DNA of 64,000 bases from Oceanicola sp. D3 (GCF_006351965.1 NZ_CP040932.1:1550001-1614000), one strand, 5' to 3'; positions 42,751-53,565 are shown, counted from the stretch's first letter. The notes: generated from the letters alone by a model not told the origin. Numbers and translations are program-made.

Positions 42751-44553
42751 ATGGCCGAGCCAACCCGAAAAGACCCCGGCTCCAACTGGGGCATCATCCA
42801 ACGCGTTCTGCCCTATCTCTGGCCAGATGGGCACCCGGGCCTGAAGGCACAGGTGGTGCTCTCGCTCGCCGCGCTGCTGGTGTCCAAGCTGATTTCGGTG
42901 GCCACGCCCTTCTTTTACAAGGCGGCGGTGGACCAACTGGCGGGCGATACGCCCTCCACCGGCCTGCTGATCGGGCTGACGGCGGTTGCGCTGACGGTGG
43001 CCTATGGCATGGCCCGGCTGCTCACCGTGGGCTTCCAACAGCTGCGCGATGCGTTCTTCGCCCGCGTCGGCCAGCGGGCGCTGCGGCGGCTGGCGCTGGA
43101 AACCTTCAACCACATCCATGCGCTTTCGATGCGCTACCACATCACCCGCCGCACGGGCGGGCTGAGCCGGATCATCGAGCGCGGCGTGAAGGGCGTGGAA
43201 TTCTTGCTGCGGTTCATGCTGTTTTCCATCGGCCCGCTGATCCTTGAGCTGGTGATGGTCTGCGTGGTGCTGGCCTGGGTCTTCGACATGCGCTACCTCG
43301 GCGTGCTGGTCGTCACCATCGCGCTCTACGTCGCCTTCACCTTCAAGGTCACCGAATGGCGCGTGCGGATCCGCAAGCAGATGAACGACAGCGACACCGA
43401 CGCCAACCAGAAGGCGATCGACAGCCTGCTGAACTTCGAAACCGTCAAATACTTCGGGGCCGAGCGGCGGGAGGCATCGCGTTATGATGCGGCGATGGCG
43501 GGCTATGAGGATGCGGCGATCCGCACCAACTATTCGCTCGGCTTCCTCAACTTCGGCCAGTCGGTTCTGATCACCGGCGGGCTGGTGGCGGTGATGGTGA
43601 TGGCGGCCATGGGCGTGCAGAATGGCAGCCTGACGGTGGGCGATTTCGTCATGGTCAACGCCTATATGATCCAGATCACCGTGCCGCTGAACTTCCTCGG
43701 CTCGGTCTACCGCGAGATCCGGCAGGCGCTGACCGATATGGGCGAGATGTTCACCCTGTTGGGCCAGCCCGCCGAGGTGACGGATGCAGAAGGGGCAGGG
43801 GCCCTTCAGGTGGCGGGGGCGGAGGTGCGCTTTGATGATGTGCGCTTTGGCTACGATTCCGAGCGGGGTATTCTGAAGGGCGTCAGCTTTGCGGTGCCTG
43901 CGGGCGGCAGCCTTGCCATTGTCGGGGCCTCCGGGGCGGGCAAAAGCACCATCGGGCGGCTCCTGTTCCGCTTCTATGATGTGACGGGCGGCGCGATCAG
44001 GATCGACGGGCAGGACATTCGGGAGGTGACGCAGGAAAGTCTGCACGATGCCATCGGCGTGGTGCCGCAGGATACCGTGCTGTTCAACGACTCGATCCGC
44101 TACAACATCGCCTATGGGCGACCTGATGCGAGCTTTGAGGAGATCGTCGAAGTCGCCAAATCGGCGCGTATCCATGCCTTCATCGAGAGCCTGCCGCAGG
44201 GCTATGACACGGCGGTTGGTGAGCGCGGGCTGAAGCTTTCGGGCGGTGAGAAGCAGCGGGTCGGGATTGCCCGCACGATGCTGAAGAACCCGCCGATCTT
44301 GCTGCTGGACGAGGCGACCTCGGCGCTGGATACCGAGACCGAGCAGCAGATTCAGGGCGCGCTGGCTCGGGCGGCGGAAGGGCGCACGGTGCTGACCATC
44401 GCGCACAGGCTCTCGACCGTGGCCGGAGCCGATGAGATCATCGTGCTGGATGCGGGCGAGGTGGTGGAGCGAGGAAGCCACACCGAGCTTCTGGCGCGGG
44501 GCGGAAAATACGCCGCCCTCTGGTCACAACAACAACGCGAAGAGGCCGCCTGA
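42751..44553 (+). CDS. Atm1-like ABC transporter, fused permease and ATPase
   Basis: A 600-residue half-transporter of the ABCB/Atm1 (heavy-metal tolerance) group. Six helices lie in residues about 30-310; the ATPase domain is at about 355-590 with Walker A GASGAGKST, the Q-loop region, signature LSGGEKQRVGIA and Walker B ILLLDEATSALD. Atm1 relatives export glutathione conjugates or polysulfide-like compounds. The stop lies in a hairpin-forming stretch (GCCGCC-TGAG-GGCGGC), followed by a larger hairpin shared with the convergent RND gene. Confidence 0.9.
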   Translation: MAEPTRKDPGSNWGIIQRVLPYLWPDGHPGLKAQVVLSLAALLVSKLISVATPFFYKAAVDQLAGDTPSTGLLIGLTAVALTVAYGMARLLTVGFQQLRDAFFARVGQRALRRLALETFNHIHALSMRYHITRRTGGLSRIIERGVKGVEFLLRFMLFSIGPLILELVMVCVVLAWVFDMRYLGVLVVTIALYVAFTFKVTEWRVRIRKQMNDSDTDANQKAIDSLLNFETVKYFGAERREASRYDAAMAGYEDAAIRTNYSLGFLNFGQSVLITGGLVAVMVMAAMGVQNGSLTVGDFVMVNAYMIQITVPLNFLGSVYREIRQALTDMGEMFTLLGQPAEVTDAEGAGALQVAGAEVRFDDVRFGYDSERGILKGVSFAVPAGGSLAIVGASGAGKSTIGRLLFRFYDVTGGAIRIDGQDIREVTQESLHDAIGVVPQDTVLFNDSIRYNIAYGRPDASFEEIVEVAKSARIHAFIESLPQGYDTAVGERGLKLSGGEKQRVGIARTMLKNPPILLLDEATSALDTETEQQIQGALARAAEGRTVLTIAHRLSTVAGADEIIVLDAGEVVERGSHTELLARGGKYAALWSQQQREEAA

Positions 44554-44580
44554 GGGCGGCTCATCGCCGCGCTCGCCTTC

Positions 44581-44610
44581 GGCTCGGCCCCTCTTCGCAG
44601 GGGCAGAGCC
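44581..44610. terminator. Large hairpin between convergent ABC and RND genes
   Basis: GGCTC-g-GCCCCT, loop CTTCGC, AGGGGC-a-GAGCC: an eleven-pair stem with one mismatch. It could end transcription from both sides, although neither strand has a T-run. Confidence 0.55.
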
Positions 44611-44647
44611 GCGGGCGACACATTCGAGTGGCAGCCGTGAGTGGGGC

Positions 44648-47600
44648 CTACTCCGCCGCGCGGATGTGGGATCCGCCGGGCTTGTCCTCATCCTTCTCGG
44701 CACCGTCGCCCGTGTCCTCGCCCGTGTCCTCGGCCTTGTCGGTGGCCTCTGGAGCCGCTCGATTGGCCTCCGGCGCTCTTTCCTCAGGGACCACCTGAGC
44801 CTCCGGCACCGCCTCGGCTTCGACAGTCTCTTCCGGCATTTCCTCTTCCGACCAGATGATCTCGGGGCGTTTCACCTTCTTCGCCGCGCGGCTCAGCGCT
44901 GCGTCACGCGCCACCCGGCTGGAGCGCCCAAGGGCGACCTTGCCGATGCTGCGCAGGCCCACGTAGGCCCCCTTGGAGGCCCAGATACGCAGGGCCAGCA
45001 TGGACGGCGTGAAGACCAGCGTCAGCACGGTGGCCGTGCCGAGGCCAAACACAACCGCCGTGGCGAGCTGTTTCCACCAAAGCGCGGTGGGGCTGTCGAG
45101 CGAGTAGCCGCCGTTGATGAAATCCAGCGAAAGGCCAAGCATCATCGGGGTCAGGCCCGCCATTGTGGTGATGGTCGTCAGCAGAACCGGGCGCAGCCGG
45201 GCCTCGGCGGTGCGGATCACCGCTTCGAGCCGGGGCATGTAGGCGGAATACTCCTGATAGGTGTCGATCAAGACGATGTTGTTGTTCACCACGATCCCCG
45301 CCAGCGCGACGATGCCGGTGCCGGTCATGATGATCGAGAACGGCTGGCCAAGCAGCAGCATGCCCCAAAGCACACCGGCGGTTGAAAGAACCACGGCCAG
45401 AAGCACCAGCACCGCGTTGTAGAAGCTGTTGAACTGCGCCAGCAGGATGATGAACATCATACCAAGCGCCATGCCGAAGGCACTCATCAGAAACTGGCCG
45501 CTCTCTTCCTGGTCTTCCTGATCGCCGGTCCATTCCCAGTCGATGCCGGTGGGCAGGGGGCTTTGCTCGCCGGTGAGCCACTCGGTGATCACGCCGATGC
45601 GCTCGTTGGCGTTGACGGCCACAACCGATGCACCGCTGAACTCACCGCTGCCTTCTGCGGCGGCGCGGGCCTCTTCGGTGGGCATGACGGCCAGAAGGGC
45701 ACCATCCTCCCCCACGAGTTTGGACAGGCCCGGGGCTACATCGGCTTTCACGTCGTAGATGCGGCGCTGGTCCACCCGGTCGATCCGGCCGATCTTGGGC
45801 ACCGGCTTGCGGGTGATGAAATTGGAGAGCGGCACCTGCCCGTCCGGGGTGCGGACCTTCAACTCGTCCAGCGTGGAAAGCACCCGGTCTTCATAGGGAA
45901 GCCGCACGCGGATTTCGATTTCCTCATCCGAGCTGTCCACGCGCATTGTGTCGAGCAGGATGCCGCGGGTGACAAGCTGCACCATCGCGCCCACTGTGGC
46001 CACATCAGCGCCGTAGCGCCCGGCCTTTTCCACATCCACGTCGATCTGCCAGTCGATGCCGGGCAGGGGAGTGGTGTCTTCAAGGTCGATGACGCCGGGC
46101 ATGTCGCCAAGGTAGCTGCGCACCGTGGCAACAGACTCTTCCAGCGCCGCGAAGTTATCGCCCGAGAGCCGCAGGTGAATCGGCTTGCCCGCGCCCGGAC
46201 CCATGGCGAGGTTGAGAATTTCCGGCTGGATGCCGGGAATTTCCAGCACCGCCTCTTCGATCCTCTCAAGGATCACGTCGCCATCAAGCTCGGCCAGCGG
46301 TACATCATGGGTGCGGGCGTATTCGGGCCGGTCCTCCCAGGGGATCAGCTCCAGCTGGATCTGGCCCACCGTATCCAGCGGCGACTGGCTGCCGCCGGTG
46401 TTGGAGTTCAGCCCACCCTCACCGGCAAAGGAAAACGCGCTTTCGATGCCGGGGATATGCGCCATGGCCTCTTCGACCTCGCGCACCATCTCGTCCTTCT
46501 CTTCCAGCGAGAGGTTGCCGCGCGCTCGGACATAAACAATGGCCTGCTCCGGCTCGCTCTCGACAAAGAAATCGACGCCGTTGTTGTTGGCGCCGTAATA
46601 GATGAACGTCGAGAAAACGAAGAAACCCACCGCGCCCACGGTGACGAGCGGCATGATCGGGTTGCCCGCGATCGCGGTGATGAGCCAGCCAAAGGGCGAA
46701 CGGCGGTGCCCGGCTTGCACCCGTTTGGCGCGGCGCTCCAGCCGGGCGGCGTCAAGCGTGATGGTCGACAGGAAGGCTGCGGTGATGAAGAGCAAAAGCC
46801 CCGGCACCACGGCTGCCGCGCCGGGCAGGGGCGAGGTGCCGCCGAAGAGATAGCCCGGGTTGATGCATTGCAGCGCGGCAATGAAGAGCAGGTAGAGCGA
46901 GGGCACCACCAGCAGCGCGCGCACCCACCACGGGAAGCGGCGCAGTGCCTCGGAGGCGTTGTGGAACGTCCGGCTCATCCGGCCCGAGACGCCGCCGAGA
47001 ACCGGCAGGTAGACCAGCGCCACCAGCAACGAGGCAGACAAGACGAAGATCAGGGTGACGGGCAGCATCCCCATGAACTGCCCGGCCACACCGGGCCAGA
47101 AGAGCATGGGCAGGAAAGCGCAGAGCGTGGTCGCGGTGGAGCTGACGATGGGCCAGAACATCCGCTTGGCGGCCTCGACATAGGCGTGCATCGGCCCCAC
47201 GCCGTCGCGTATTCGTTTGTCGGCGTATTCCACCACCACGATGGCACCGTCCACCAGCATGCCCACCGCGAGGATCAGGCCGAACATCACGATGTTGGAC
47301 ACGGTGATGCCCATGATCGACAGGAAGATGAAGCACAGCAGAAAGCTGATCGGAATCGCGATGCCGACAAGGATGGCGGGGCGGATGCCGAGCGCGGCCA
47401 GCACGACAATGGCCACCAGCGCGATTGCCGTCATCACCGAGCCCTCAAGCTGGCTGACCATCGACTTCACCACCCGGCTCTGGTCGTTGGAGGTGCCCAC
47501 CTGAATAGCATCGCGCAGCTCGGGCGGCCATTTGGCGCGCTCGGCCTCCACCACCTCGCGGATCGCGGCGGCGGTGTCGATGATGTTGTAGCCCTTCTTC

Positions 47601-48454
47601 TTGGAAACCTGCAGCGCCACCGTGTTGACCCCGTTGAAGCGGGCGGTGCCGGAGCGGTCTTCGAAGGTCAGGCGAATGTCGGCAAGGTCGCCTAGGGTGA
47701 CGATGCTGTCGCCGTTCACCTTTACCGGCAGTTGCAGCACGTCTTGGCTGCTCTCGAAGCTGGCGGGAATCTTCACCGAGAAGGTGCCGCCGGGGGTTTC
47801 CACCTCGCCGGCAGCGATGAGCTGGTTGTTGTTCACCACCACGTTGATCAGCTCGGCGGCGGTGACGTTGTAGCTTTCCAGCTTCAGCGGGTCGATCACC
47901 ACTTCGAGCATCTCGTCGCGGTGCCCGGCCAGTGTGGCCTCCAGCACCGGCTCCAGCCCTTCGAGGCTATCCTGCAAGTCTTTCGCCACCTTCACCAGCG
48001 TGCGCTCTGGCAGGGCGCCGGTGAGGTTGACGATGATGATCGGAAATTCGGAAAAGTTGATCTCGCCGATGGTGTAATTATCTGCCCCATCGGGAAAATT
48101 CGCCCCGGCCGTGTTCATTGCGGCGCGCACATCGGCCAGCGTGGCGGACTTGTCCCAGCCAAACTCGAACTCCAGCACCACGTTGGCATAGCCCTCGGTG
48201 GCCACGCCCGTCATGGTCTTCAGCCCGTCGAGGTCTGAAAGCTCGGTTTCCATCGGTTTCACAAGCATCTTTTCGGCATCCGCCGCCGAAATCCCGGGGA
48301 AGGGGACGGACACGAAAACAGCCGGAATCTCGATATCCGGCTCGCCTTCCTTGGGCAGGCTCAGATAGGTCGCCCAACCCACGAGGATCGACATCGCCAC
48401 GAAGGCGAGGATCATCCGGGCGCGGGCGGCGGCCCAATCGACAATGCCTGTCAT
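44648..48454 (-). CDS. RND efflux permease subunit
   Basis: A 1268-residue multidrug/solute exporter of the AcrB type. It has the first helix with LSLPKEGEPDIEIP, the pore regions, the TM4 charged motif (GMLVDGAIVVVEYADKRI) and the late repeat AGIVVNNNIVLIDTYQ. It is about 200 residues longer than usual: residues about 490-620 carry two extra hydrophobic segments, and the C-terminal ~100 residues form an acidic cytoplasmic tail (EEMPEETVEAEAVPEA). Its start overlaps the adaptor stop (ATGA). No outer-membrane channel gene is in the window. Confidence 0.93.
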   Translation of the reverse strand: MTGIVDWAAARARMILAFVAMSILVGWATYLSLPKEGEPDIEIPAVFVSVPFPGISAADAEKMLVKPMETELSDLDGLKTMTGVATEGYANVVLEFEFGWDKSATLADVRAAMNTAGANFPDGADNYTIGEINFSEFPIIIVNLTGALPERTLVKVAKDLQDSLEGLEPVLEATLAGHRDEMLEVVIDPLKLESYNVTAAELINVVVNNNQLIAAGEVETPGGTFSVKIPASFESSQDVLQLPVKVNGDSIVTLGDLADIRLTFEDRSGTARFNGVNTVALQVSKKKGYNIIDTAAAIREVVEAERAKWPPELRDAIQVGTSNDQSRVVKSMVSQLEGSVMTAIALVAIVVLAALGIRPAILVGIAIPISFLLCFIFLSIMGITVSNIVMFGLILAVGMLVDGAIVVVEYADKRIRDGVGPMHAYVEAAKRMFWPIVSSTATTLCAFLPMLFWPGVAGQFMGMLPVTLIFVLSASLLVALVYLPVLGGVSGRMSRTFHNASEALRRFPWWVRALLVVPSLYLLFIAALQCINPGYLFGGTSPLPGAAAVVPGLLLFITAAFLSTITLDAARLERRAKRVQAGHRRSPFGWLITAIAGNPIMPLVTVGAVGFFVFSTFIYYGANNNGVDFFVESEPEQAIVYVRARGNLSLEEKDEMVREVEEAMAHIPGIESAFSFAGEGGLNSNTGGSQSPLDTVGQIQLELIPWEDRPEYARTHDVPLAELDGDVILERIEEAVLEIPGIQPEILNLAMGPGAGKPIHLRLSGDNFAALEESVATVRSYLGDMPGVIDLEDTTPLPGIDWQIDVDVEKAGRYGADVATVGAMVQLVTRGILLDTMRVDSSDEEIEIRVRLPYEDRVLSTLDELKVRTPDGQVPLSNFITRKPVPKIGRIDRVDQRRIYDVKADVAPGLSKLVGEDGALLAVMPTEEARAAAEGSGEFSGASVVAVNANERIGVITEWLTGEQSPLPTGIDWEWTGDQEDQEESGQFLMSAFGMALGMMFIILLAQFNSFYNAVLVLLAVVLSTAGVLWGMLLLGQPFSIIMTGTGIVALAGIVVNNNIVLIDTYQEYSAYMPRLEAVIRTAEARLRPVLLTTITTMAGLTPMMLGLSLDFINGGYSLDSPTALWWKQLATAVVFGLGTATVLTLVFTPSMLALRIWASKGAYVGLRSIGKVALGRSSRVARDAALSRAAKKVKRPEIIWSEEEMPEETVEAEAVPEAQVVPEERAPEANRAAPEATDKAEDTGEDTGDGAEKDEDKPGGSHIRAAE

Positions 48455-49707
48455 TGGGTCAGCTCCTCGAGGGTGACCTTCACCGGCACACCGTCAACAA
48501 CATACTCCTGCCCGCGGGTGATCACCTTGACCTGGTCGGGCAGGCCGGTGACCCAAACGCCGTCCACCGTATCACGCAGCACGATCACGGGGGCAAAACG
48601 GGCGGTGCTTTCGTCATCCACCCAGCGCACCCCAAGGGCACCGTCGTCATCCAGCGTCAGCGAGGATTGCGGCAGCAGATGCGCCTTGGCCCCATCGGCG
48701 GACACGGCAATCTCCACCGTCTGGCCATCGCGGATTGCAAGGTCGGGATTGGGCACCTGCACTTCGATGCGGAAGGTGCGGGTGGAGGCATCGGCGGAGC
48801 GGGACAGGAAAGTGACCTTGCCCGTGACCTCATCGCCAGTTGCCAGCCGCGCCCCGGCTTGTGCGCCGGTTTCAACCCGATCCACCTCATTTTCGGGGAG
48901 GAAGCCCACCAGCTTGATCGGATCGAGCTGCAGGATGGTGGCACAGTCGGACCCGGCCTGAAGCAACATGCCAAGCTCGGCGCTGTCACTTTCCAGCAGG
49001 CCGGAGAAGGGGGCTGTGATGGTGAGCCGCTCGATCTCTTTTTCGGCGGCGGCCACGGCGGCTTCGGCGGTTTGCACCTGGCTCTTGGCCCCTTCTACGC
49101 CCGATTGCGCGGCCTGCACGGCGGCCTTGGCCGAGGAGACGCCGGCGCGCGTGGCTGCCACGCGGGTGTCAGAAGCATAGCCGCCTTCCGAGAGCTGGCT
49201 TGCGGCTCGGTCGTTGATCTCGGCCTCTTCCAGCGCGGCCCGTGCCTCGGCCACGCGGGCTTCGGCTTCCGGAATCCCGGCGCGGGCAGAGGCAAGCTGG
49301 GCACGGGCTTGGGCAAGCTGGGTTTCGCGGGTGCCCGGGTCGATCTCGCAGAGCATCTGCCCGGCGTCGACGAAGGCCCCTTTGCGCAGCGGCTCCGAGA
49401 TGATCTGGCCCGAAGTTTCGGCCCGCACAACCACCTGCCGCGCAGCTTCGGTGCGGCCCCGGATGACAACGGCGCTGTCGATCTCGCGCGCCTCGCTTTC
49501 GATCGCCAAGACGGACACCACTCGCGCTTCACCTGCGCCGGTGCCATCGGCCTCGACCGAGCGCGGCTCTGCTTCTGCCTCGGTCTGCTCAACCGGGGGC
49601 GCGTCATCTCCGCCGCCGGCGAAAGACAGCAGCAGGTCGCGCTGCATGATCACGAGGTAGAGCACCGCTGCAACGCAGAGCGCGATGAGGATCGAAAACA
49701 GCCGCAT
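48451..49707 (-). CDS. RND efflux periplasmic adaptor subunit
   Basis: A 418-residue membrane-fusion protein. It has an N-terminal anchor (about 3-22), a lipoyl-like part (VVIRGRTEAARQVVVRAETSG), a coiled coil (about 125-200, AQARAQLASARAGIPEAEARVAEA) and barrel parts. The start at MRLFSILIAL has AGGAAG as SD; the ATG 66 bases upstream is unlikely. It bridges the permease and an outer-membrane pore encoded elsewhere. It is the first gene of the pair. Confidence 0.92.
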   Translation of the reverse strand: MRLFSILIALCVAAVLYLVIMQRDLLLSFAGGGDDAPPVEQTEAEAEPRSVEADGTGAGEARVVSVLAIESEAREIDSAVVIRGRTEAARQVVVRAETSGQIISEPLRKGAFVDAGQMLCEIDPGTRETQLAQARAQLASARAGIPEAEARVAEARAALEEAEINDRAASQLSEGGYASDTRVAATRAGVSSAKAAVQAAQSGVEGAKSQVQTAEAAVAAAEKEIERLTITAPFSGLLESDSAELGMLLQAGSDCATILQLDPIKLVGFLPENEVDRVETGAQAGARLATGDEVTGKVTFLSRSADASTRTFRIEVQVPNPDLAIRDGQTVEIAVSADGAKAHLLPQSSLTLDDDGALGVRWVDDESTARFAPVIVLRDTVDGVWVTGLPDQVKVITRGQEYVVDGVPVKVTLEELTQ

Positions 49708-50000
49708 GGCCGAGCTTCCTTGCAACAATGGGGCGCATTGCGCCCCAACCAACACTTCGCTGGTGCAGAACAAAGGTGGCCAATTCGGGGCCGATAAGTC
49801 CTGAACCGTTTGGTTTAGTTTAGAGGCAATGCCTCACCCGCGCAAGCCAGAGTTGCAGCCTCCCCGGGCCCTGCTGACAAACCCCGGCCCGCGCCGGAGC
49901 GGCGGTGCTGCAATGCCCTTGGCATCTGGCCTCATTTCCGGGTAAGAAGCACCGATCTTGCGGGGCGTGAGACCCCGCTGGCACGACAGAAGGCAGGCAG

Positions 50001-50654
50001 ATGAGCGAGAGCGAGAGCTTCATCGAGGAAGTCACCGAAGAGCTGCGGCGCGACAGGCTGTTTGCGCTGATGCGCCGCTATGGCTGGATCCCGGTTGTGG
50101 TGATCGTGGTGCTGGTGGGCGGCGCGGCTTGGTTTGAGTGGCAGCGCTCCTCCGAGCGGGCAGCAGCCGAAGCGCGGGGCGATGCCGTGCTGGCGGCGCT
50201 GGAGGCCGAAGAGGGCGAAGCCCGTTTGGCCGCGCTGGGCGATGTGGAGGCCACGGGTGAATTTGCCGCCGTCATCGAGCTGCTTCAGGCCGCAGAGGCA
50301 CAGGCCGGGGAAGACCCGCAGGCCGCTGCCGACATGCTGCTGACCGTTGCCGATGACGCCAGCCTGCCGCAGCCATGGCGTGACCTGGCGGCGCTCAAGG
50401 CAGTGATGCTGGGCCCGGATGCAATGGACGCCGAGACCCGCGGCGCACAGCTGGAGCGGCTTGCCGGTTCGGCCTCGCCGCTGGCCCGACTGGCCCGCGA
50501 GCAGCAGGTTTACGCGCTGATCGAGGCCGACGACCGGGCAGGGGCTCTGGCGGCCGCAGAGGCGCTGGTGGAGGAGGATGGCTTGAGCCGGGGCTTGCAA
50601 GAGCGCCTCCTGCAAGTGATTGTGGCATTGGGAGGAAAGCCCGGGGAGGGCTGA
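50001..50654 (+). CDS. yfgM: YfgM-like TPR protein of the Sec/BAM periphery
   Basis: A 217-residue inner-membrane protein. A short cytoplasmic N-terminus leads to one helix (about 29-45, YGWIPVVVIVVLVGGAAWFEW), then a periplasmic TPR-like region (PWRDLAALKAVML). YfgM binds SecYEG and periplasmic chaperones in E. coli. The order yfgM-bamB-der matches the enterobacterial cluster, which supports the call. A GCGGGG..CCCCGC hairpin lies 40 bases upstream. Confidence 0.85.
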   Translation: MSESESFIEEVTEELRRDRLFALMRRYGWIPVVVIVVLVGGAAWFEWQRSSERAAAEARGDAVLAALEAEEGEARLAALGDVEATGEFAAVIELLQAAEAQAGEDPQAAADMLLTVADDASLPQPWRDLAALKAVMLGPDAMDAETRGAQLERLAGSASPLARLAREQQVYALIEADDRAGALAAAEALVEEDGLSRGLQERLLQVIVALGGKPGEG

Positions 50655-50724
50655 TCCGCCCCGCGCCAAACGGGCCAGTCCCGCGCGGCGTGTCGAAGGG
50701 AAGACCGGGCAAGGAAGGCAGGCC

Positions 50725-52056
50725 GTGAGAGCAGCAGCAACAAAGTGGATCACCACGGGTGCCATCGTGGCCCTGCTCGCCGCCTGTACCGGAGGCGACC
50801 AACCTCTGCCGGGCAAGCGGATTGGCGTGCGCGAGGCGGTGGGCGTTGATGACCTTGGCGGCACCACGGCCCCGATCTATCGCGGCGCGGCCCCGATCTC
50901 GCTGCCCCGCCCGGTGAACCACGGCGCGTGGACCCATCGCAACGGCACCCCGCAACACCGCATTCAGCATCCGGCACTGGCGCGCAGCGTGCAGGCGATC
51001 TGGCGCACCGACATCGGTCAGGGTGACAGCCGCAAGGCCCGGATCACCGCCGACCCGGTGGCCGCGGGCGGGCGCATCTTCACGATGGACAGCCGGGCGC
51101 AGGTTTCTGCCGTCTCGACGCAGGGCGAGCTGATCTGGGCAACCGATGTGACCCCGGCGCGCGACCGCACGCAGGATGCCTCGGGCGGCGGCCTCGCGCT
51201 TGCTGGAAATACGCTTTACGTGGCAACGGGTTACGGCGAGTTGCTGGCCCTCGACACCGCCACGGGCGGGCTGCGCTGGCGGCAAAAGTTTGACGGGCCG
51301 GTGCAGGGCACGCCCACTGTTTCGGGCGGCACGGTTTACGTTGTCAGCCGCGACAGCCGCGCGGTGGCCGTCGATGCCTCCAACGGGCGGCTCAAATGGG
51401 AAATGCCGGGCACGCCAACGCCTTCGGTGATGGTCGGCGGGGCCGGGCCTGCGCTTTCTGCGCGGCATGTGATCTTCCCCTTCGGCTCGGCCGAGGTGAT
51501 GGGCGCGCTGAAGCAATCAGGCCTGCGCACATGGTCCGAGAACATCGCCGGCGAGCGGCGCGGGCGGGCCTATACCGGCTATGCCGACGTGACCGGCGAT
51601 CCGGTTGTGGCGGGCGATACGGTGTATATCGGCACGCAGTCCGGGCGCACCGTGGCGCTGGATATCAACAGCGGTGAGCGGCGCTGGACCTCGCTCAACG
51701 GGGCCTATTCGCCGGTCTGGCCTGCGGGCGGATCGGTGTTCATGGTGTCGGACGCCAGCCAGTTGCTGCGGCTCGATGCTGCCACCGGCAAAACGATCTG
51801 GTCGGTCAAGCTGCCAGCCTACACCAAGAAAAAGTCACGGCGTCGCAAGGCGGTGTTTGCCCATTACGGCCCGGTTCTGGCTGGAGGGCTGCTGCGGGTG
51901 GCCTCCGATGACGGGCTGCTGCGAAGCTTTGAGCCGACGTCGGGCGCGCTTGTCTCTGCCGTCGAGCTGCCCGGTGGGGCCAGTTCCAACCCGATCGTGG
52001 TGGCGGGCACGCTCTATGTGGTCAACTCCCGGGGCCAACTGGTGGCTTTCCGTTGA
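50725..52056 (+). CDS. bamB: Outer-membrane assembly lipoprotein BamB
   Basis: A 443-residue lipoprotein with an N-terminal signal ending in the lipobox LLAAC (about residue 18). The rest is an eight-bladed PQQ-like propeller (WATDVTPARDRTQDASGGGLAL, LALDTATGGLRWRQKF, VYVVSRDSRAVAVDASNGRLKWE). It supports the BAM complex that inserts outer-membrane proteins. The start is the GTG at 50725; it gives a correct signal peptide, unlike the longer frame from 50620. Confidence 0.92.
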   Translation: MRAAATKWITTGAIVALLAACTGGDQPLPGKRIGVREAVGVDDLGGTTAPIYRGAAPISLPRPVNHGAWTHRNGTPQHRIQHPALARSVQAIWRTDIGQGDSRKARITADPVAAGGRIFTMDSRAQVSAVSTQGELIWATDVTPARDRTQDASGGGLALAGNTLYVATGYGELLALDTATGGLRWRQKFDGPVQGTPTVSGGTVYVVSRDSRAVAVDASNGRLKWEMPGTPTPSVMVGGAGPALSARHVIFPFGSAEVMGALKQSGLRTWSENIAGERRGRAYTGYADVTGDPVVAGDTVYIGTQSGRTVALDINSGERRWTSLNGAYSPVWPAGGSVFMVSDASQLLRLDAATGKTIWSVKLPAYTKKKSRRRKAVFAHYGPVLAGGLLRVASDDGLLRSFEPTSGALVSAVELPGGASSNPIVVAGTLYVVNSRGQLVAFR

Positions 52057-52107
52057 GCTGAAAGCGGTGTATGAGGCGCTCTTATCGCTTCGGACCGGAC
52101 CATTAAC

Positions 52108-53565
52108 ATGAGCTTCACACTCGCCATCGTTGGACGCCCCAACGTTGGAAAATCAACTCTTTTCAACCGCTTGGTCGGCAAGCGGCTGGCGCTGGTCGAT
52201 GACCAGCCAGGGGTGACGCGTGACCTGCGCGAGGGCGAGGCACGGCTGGGCGACCTGCGCTTTACCGTCATCGACACCGCCGGGCTGGAAGAAGCGACCG
52301 ACGAGAGCCTGCAGGGCCGGATGCGCCGCCTCACCGAGCGCGCGGTGGAAATGGCCGACGTTTGCCTGTTCCTGATCGACGCGCGCACCGGGGTGACGCC
52401 GACCGACGAAATCTTTGCCGACATCCTGCGCCGCAAGAACGCCCATGTGCTCCTCGGCTGCAACAAGGCCGAAGGCCGCGCGGGCGAGGGCGGCATGATC
52501 GAGGCCTGGGGCCTCGGGCTGGGCGACCCTATTGGGCTGAGTGCCGAACATGGTGAAGGCATGTCAGACCTCCTGGCAGCCTTGATGCCAGTTGTTGATG
52601 AAATTTCGCTTAACAAGCCGGATGAGAGCCCCGAAACCGAGGTGTCGGTGGAAGAGGGCGAAGAGGCAGAGGCTTGGGCGCCGACAAAGAAAAAGCCGCT
52701 TCAGGTTGCCGTTGTGGGCCGCCCGAATGCCGGGAAATCGACGCTGATCAATGCGATCATCGGCGAGGACCGCCTGCTCACCGGCCCCGAAGCCGGGATC
52801 ACCCGCGACTCGATTTCACTGGCGCTGGATTGGGACGGAATCCCGACCCGGCTGTTTGACACCGCCGGGATGCGCAAACGCGCCAAGGTGCAGGAAAAGC
52901 TGGAAAAACTCTCGGTTTCCGATGGGCTCCGGGCGGTGAAATTTGCCGAGGTGGTGGTGGTTCTGCTCGATGCGGCCATCCCCTTTGAGCAGCAAGATCT
53001 GCGCATTGCCGACCTTGCCGAGCGCGAGGGCCGCGCCGTGGTGGTGGCCGTCAACAAGTGGGACTTGGAGCCGGAAAAGCAGGCCAAGCTCAAGGGCTTG
53101 CGGGTGGCGTTTGAAAAGCTGCTGCCACAGCTCAAGGGCGCCCCTCTGGTGACGGTTTCGGCCAAGACGGGCCGGGGGCTGGACCGGCTGCAACAGGCGG
53201 TGGTGAAGGCCCATGAGGTTTGGAACCGCCGGATCACCACGGCCAAGCTAAATGACTGGCTTATCAATATGTTGGAGCAGCATCCGCCGCCCGCTCCGGG
53301 GGGACGGCGCATTCGGCTGCGCTATATGACACAGGCCAAGACGCGGCCACCGGGGTTTGTGGTGATGTGCTCGCATCCCGACAAGCTGCCGGAGAGCTAC
53401 AAGCGCTATCTTGTCAACGGGTTGCGCGAAGACTTTGACATGCCCGGCACGCCGATCCGGCTGTATTTCCGCGGTCAGGGCGACGCGAACCCCTACAAGA
53501 ACAAGACCAAATCCACGCCATCGCGGCTGCGGAAGCACTTGGGCAAGAAATCGTTTGGGGACTGA
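52108..53565 (+). CDS. der: Ribosome assembly GTPase Der (EngA)
   Basis: A 485-residue protein with two G domains in tandem: [10 protein letters not shown] near residue 8 with DTAGLEE, and [10 protein letters not shown] near 200 with [14 protein letters not shown]-like C-terminal domain follows ([18 protein letters not shown]). It acts in 50S subunit assembly. It ends the yfgM-bamB-der set. The next 200 bases hold array B. Confidence 0.96.
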   Translation: MSFTLAIVGRPNVGKSTLFNRLVGKRLALVDDQPGVTRDLREGEARLGDLRFTVIDTAGLEEATDESLQGRMRRLTERAVEMADVCLFLIDARTGVTPTDEIFADILRRKNAHVLLGCNKAEGRAGEGGMIEAWGLGLGDPIGLSAEHGEGMSDLLAALMPVVDEISLNKPDESPETEVSVEEGEEAEAWAPTKKKPLQVAVVGRPNAGKSTLINAIIGEDRLLTGPEAGITRDSISLALDWDGIPTRLFDTAGMRKRAKVQEKLEKLSVSDGLRAVKFAEVVVVLLDAAIPFEQQDLRIADLAEREGRAVVVAVNKWDLEPEKQAKLKGLRVAFEKLLPQLKGAPLVTVSAKTGRGLDRLQQAVVKAHEVWNRRITTAKLNDWLINMLEQHPPPAPGGRRIRLRYMTQAKTRPPGFVVMCSHPDKLPESYKRYLVNGLREDFDMPGTPIRLYFRGQGDANPYKNKTKSTPSRLRKHLGKKSFGD

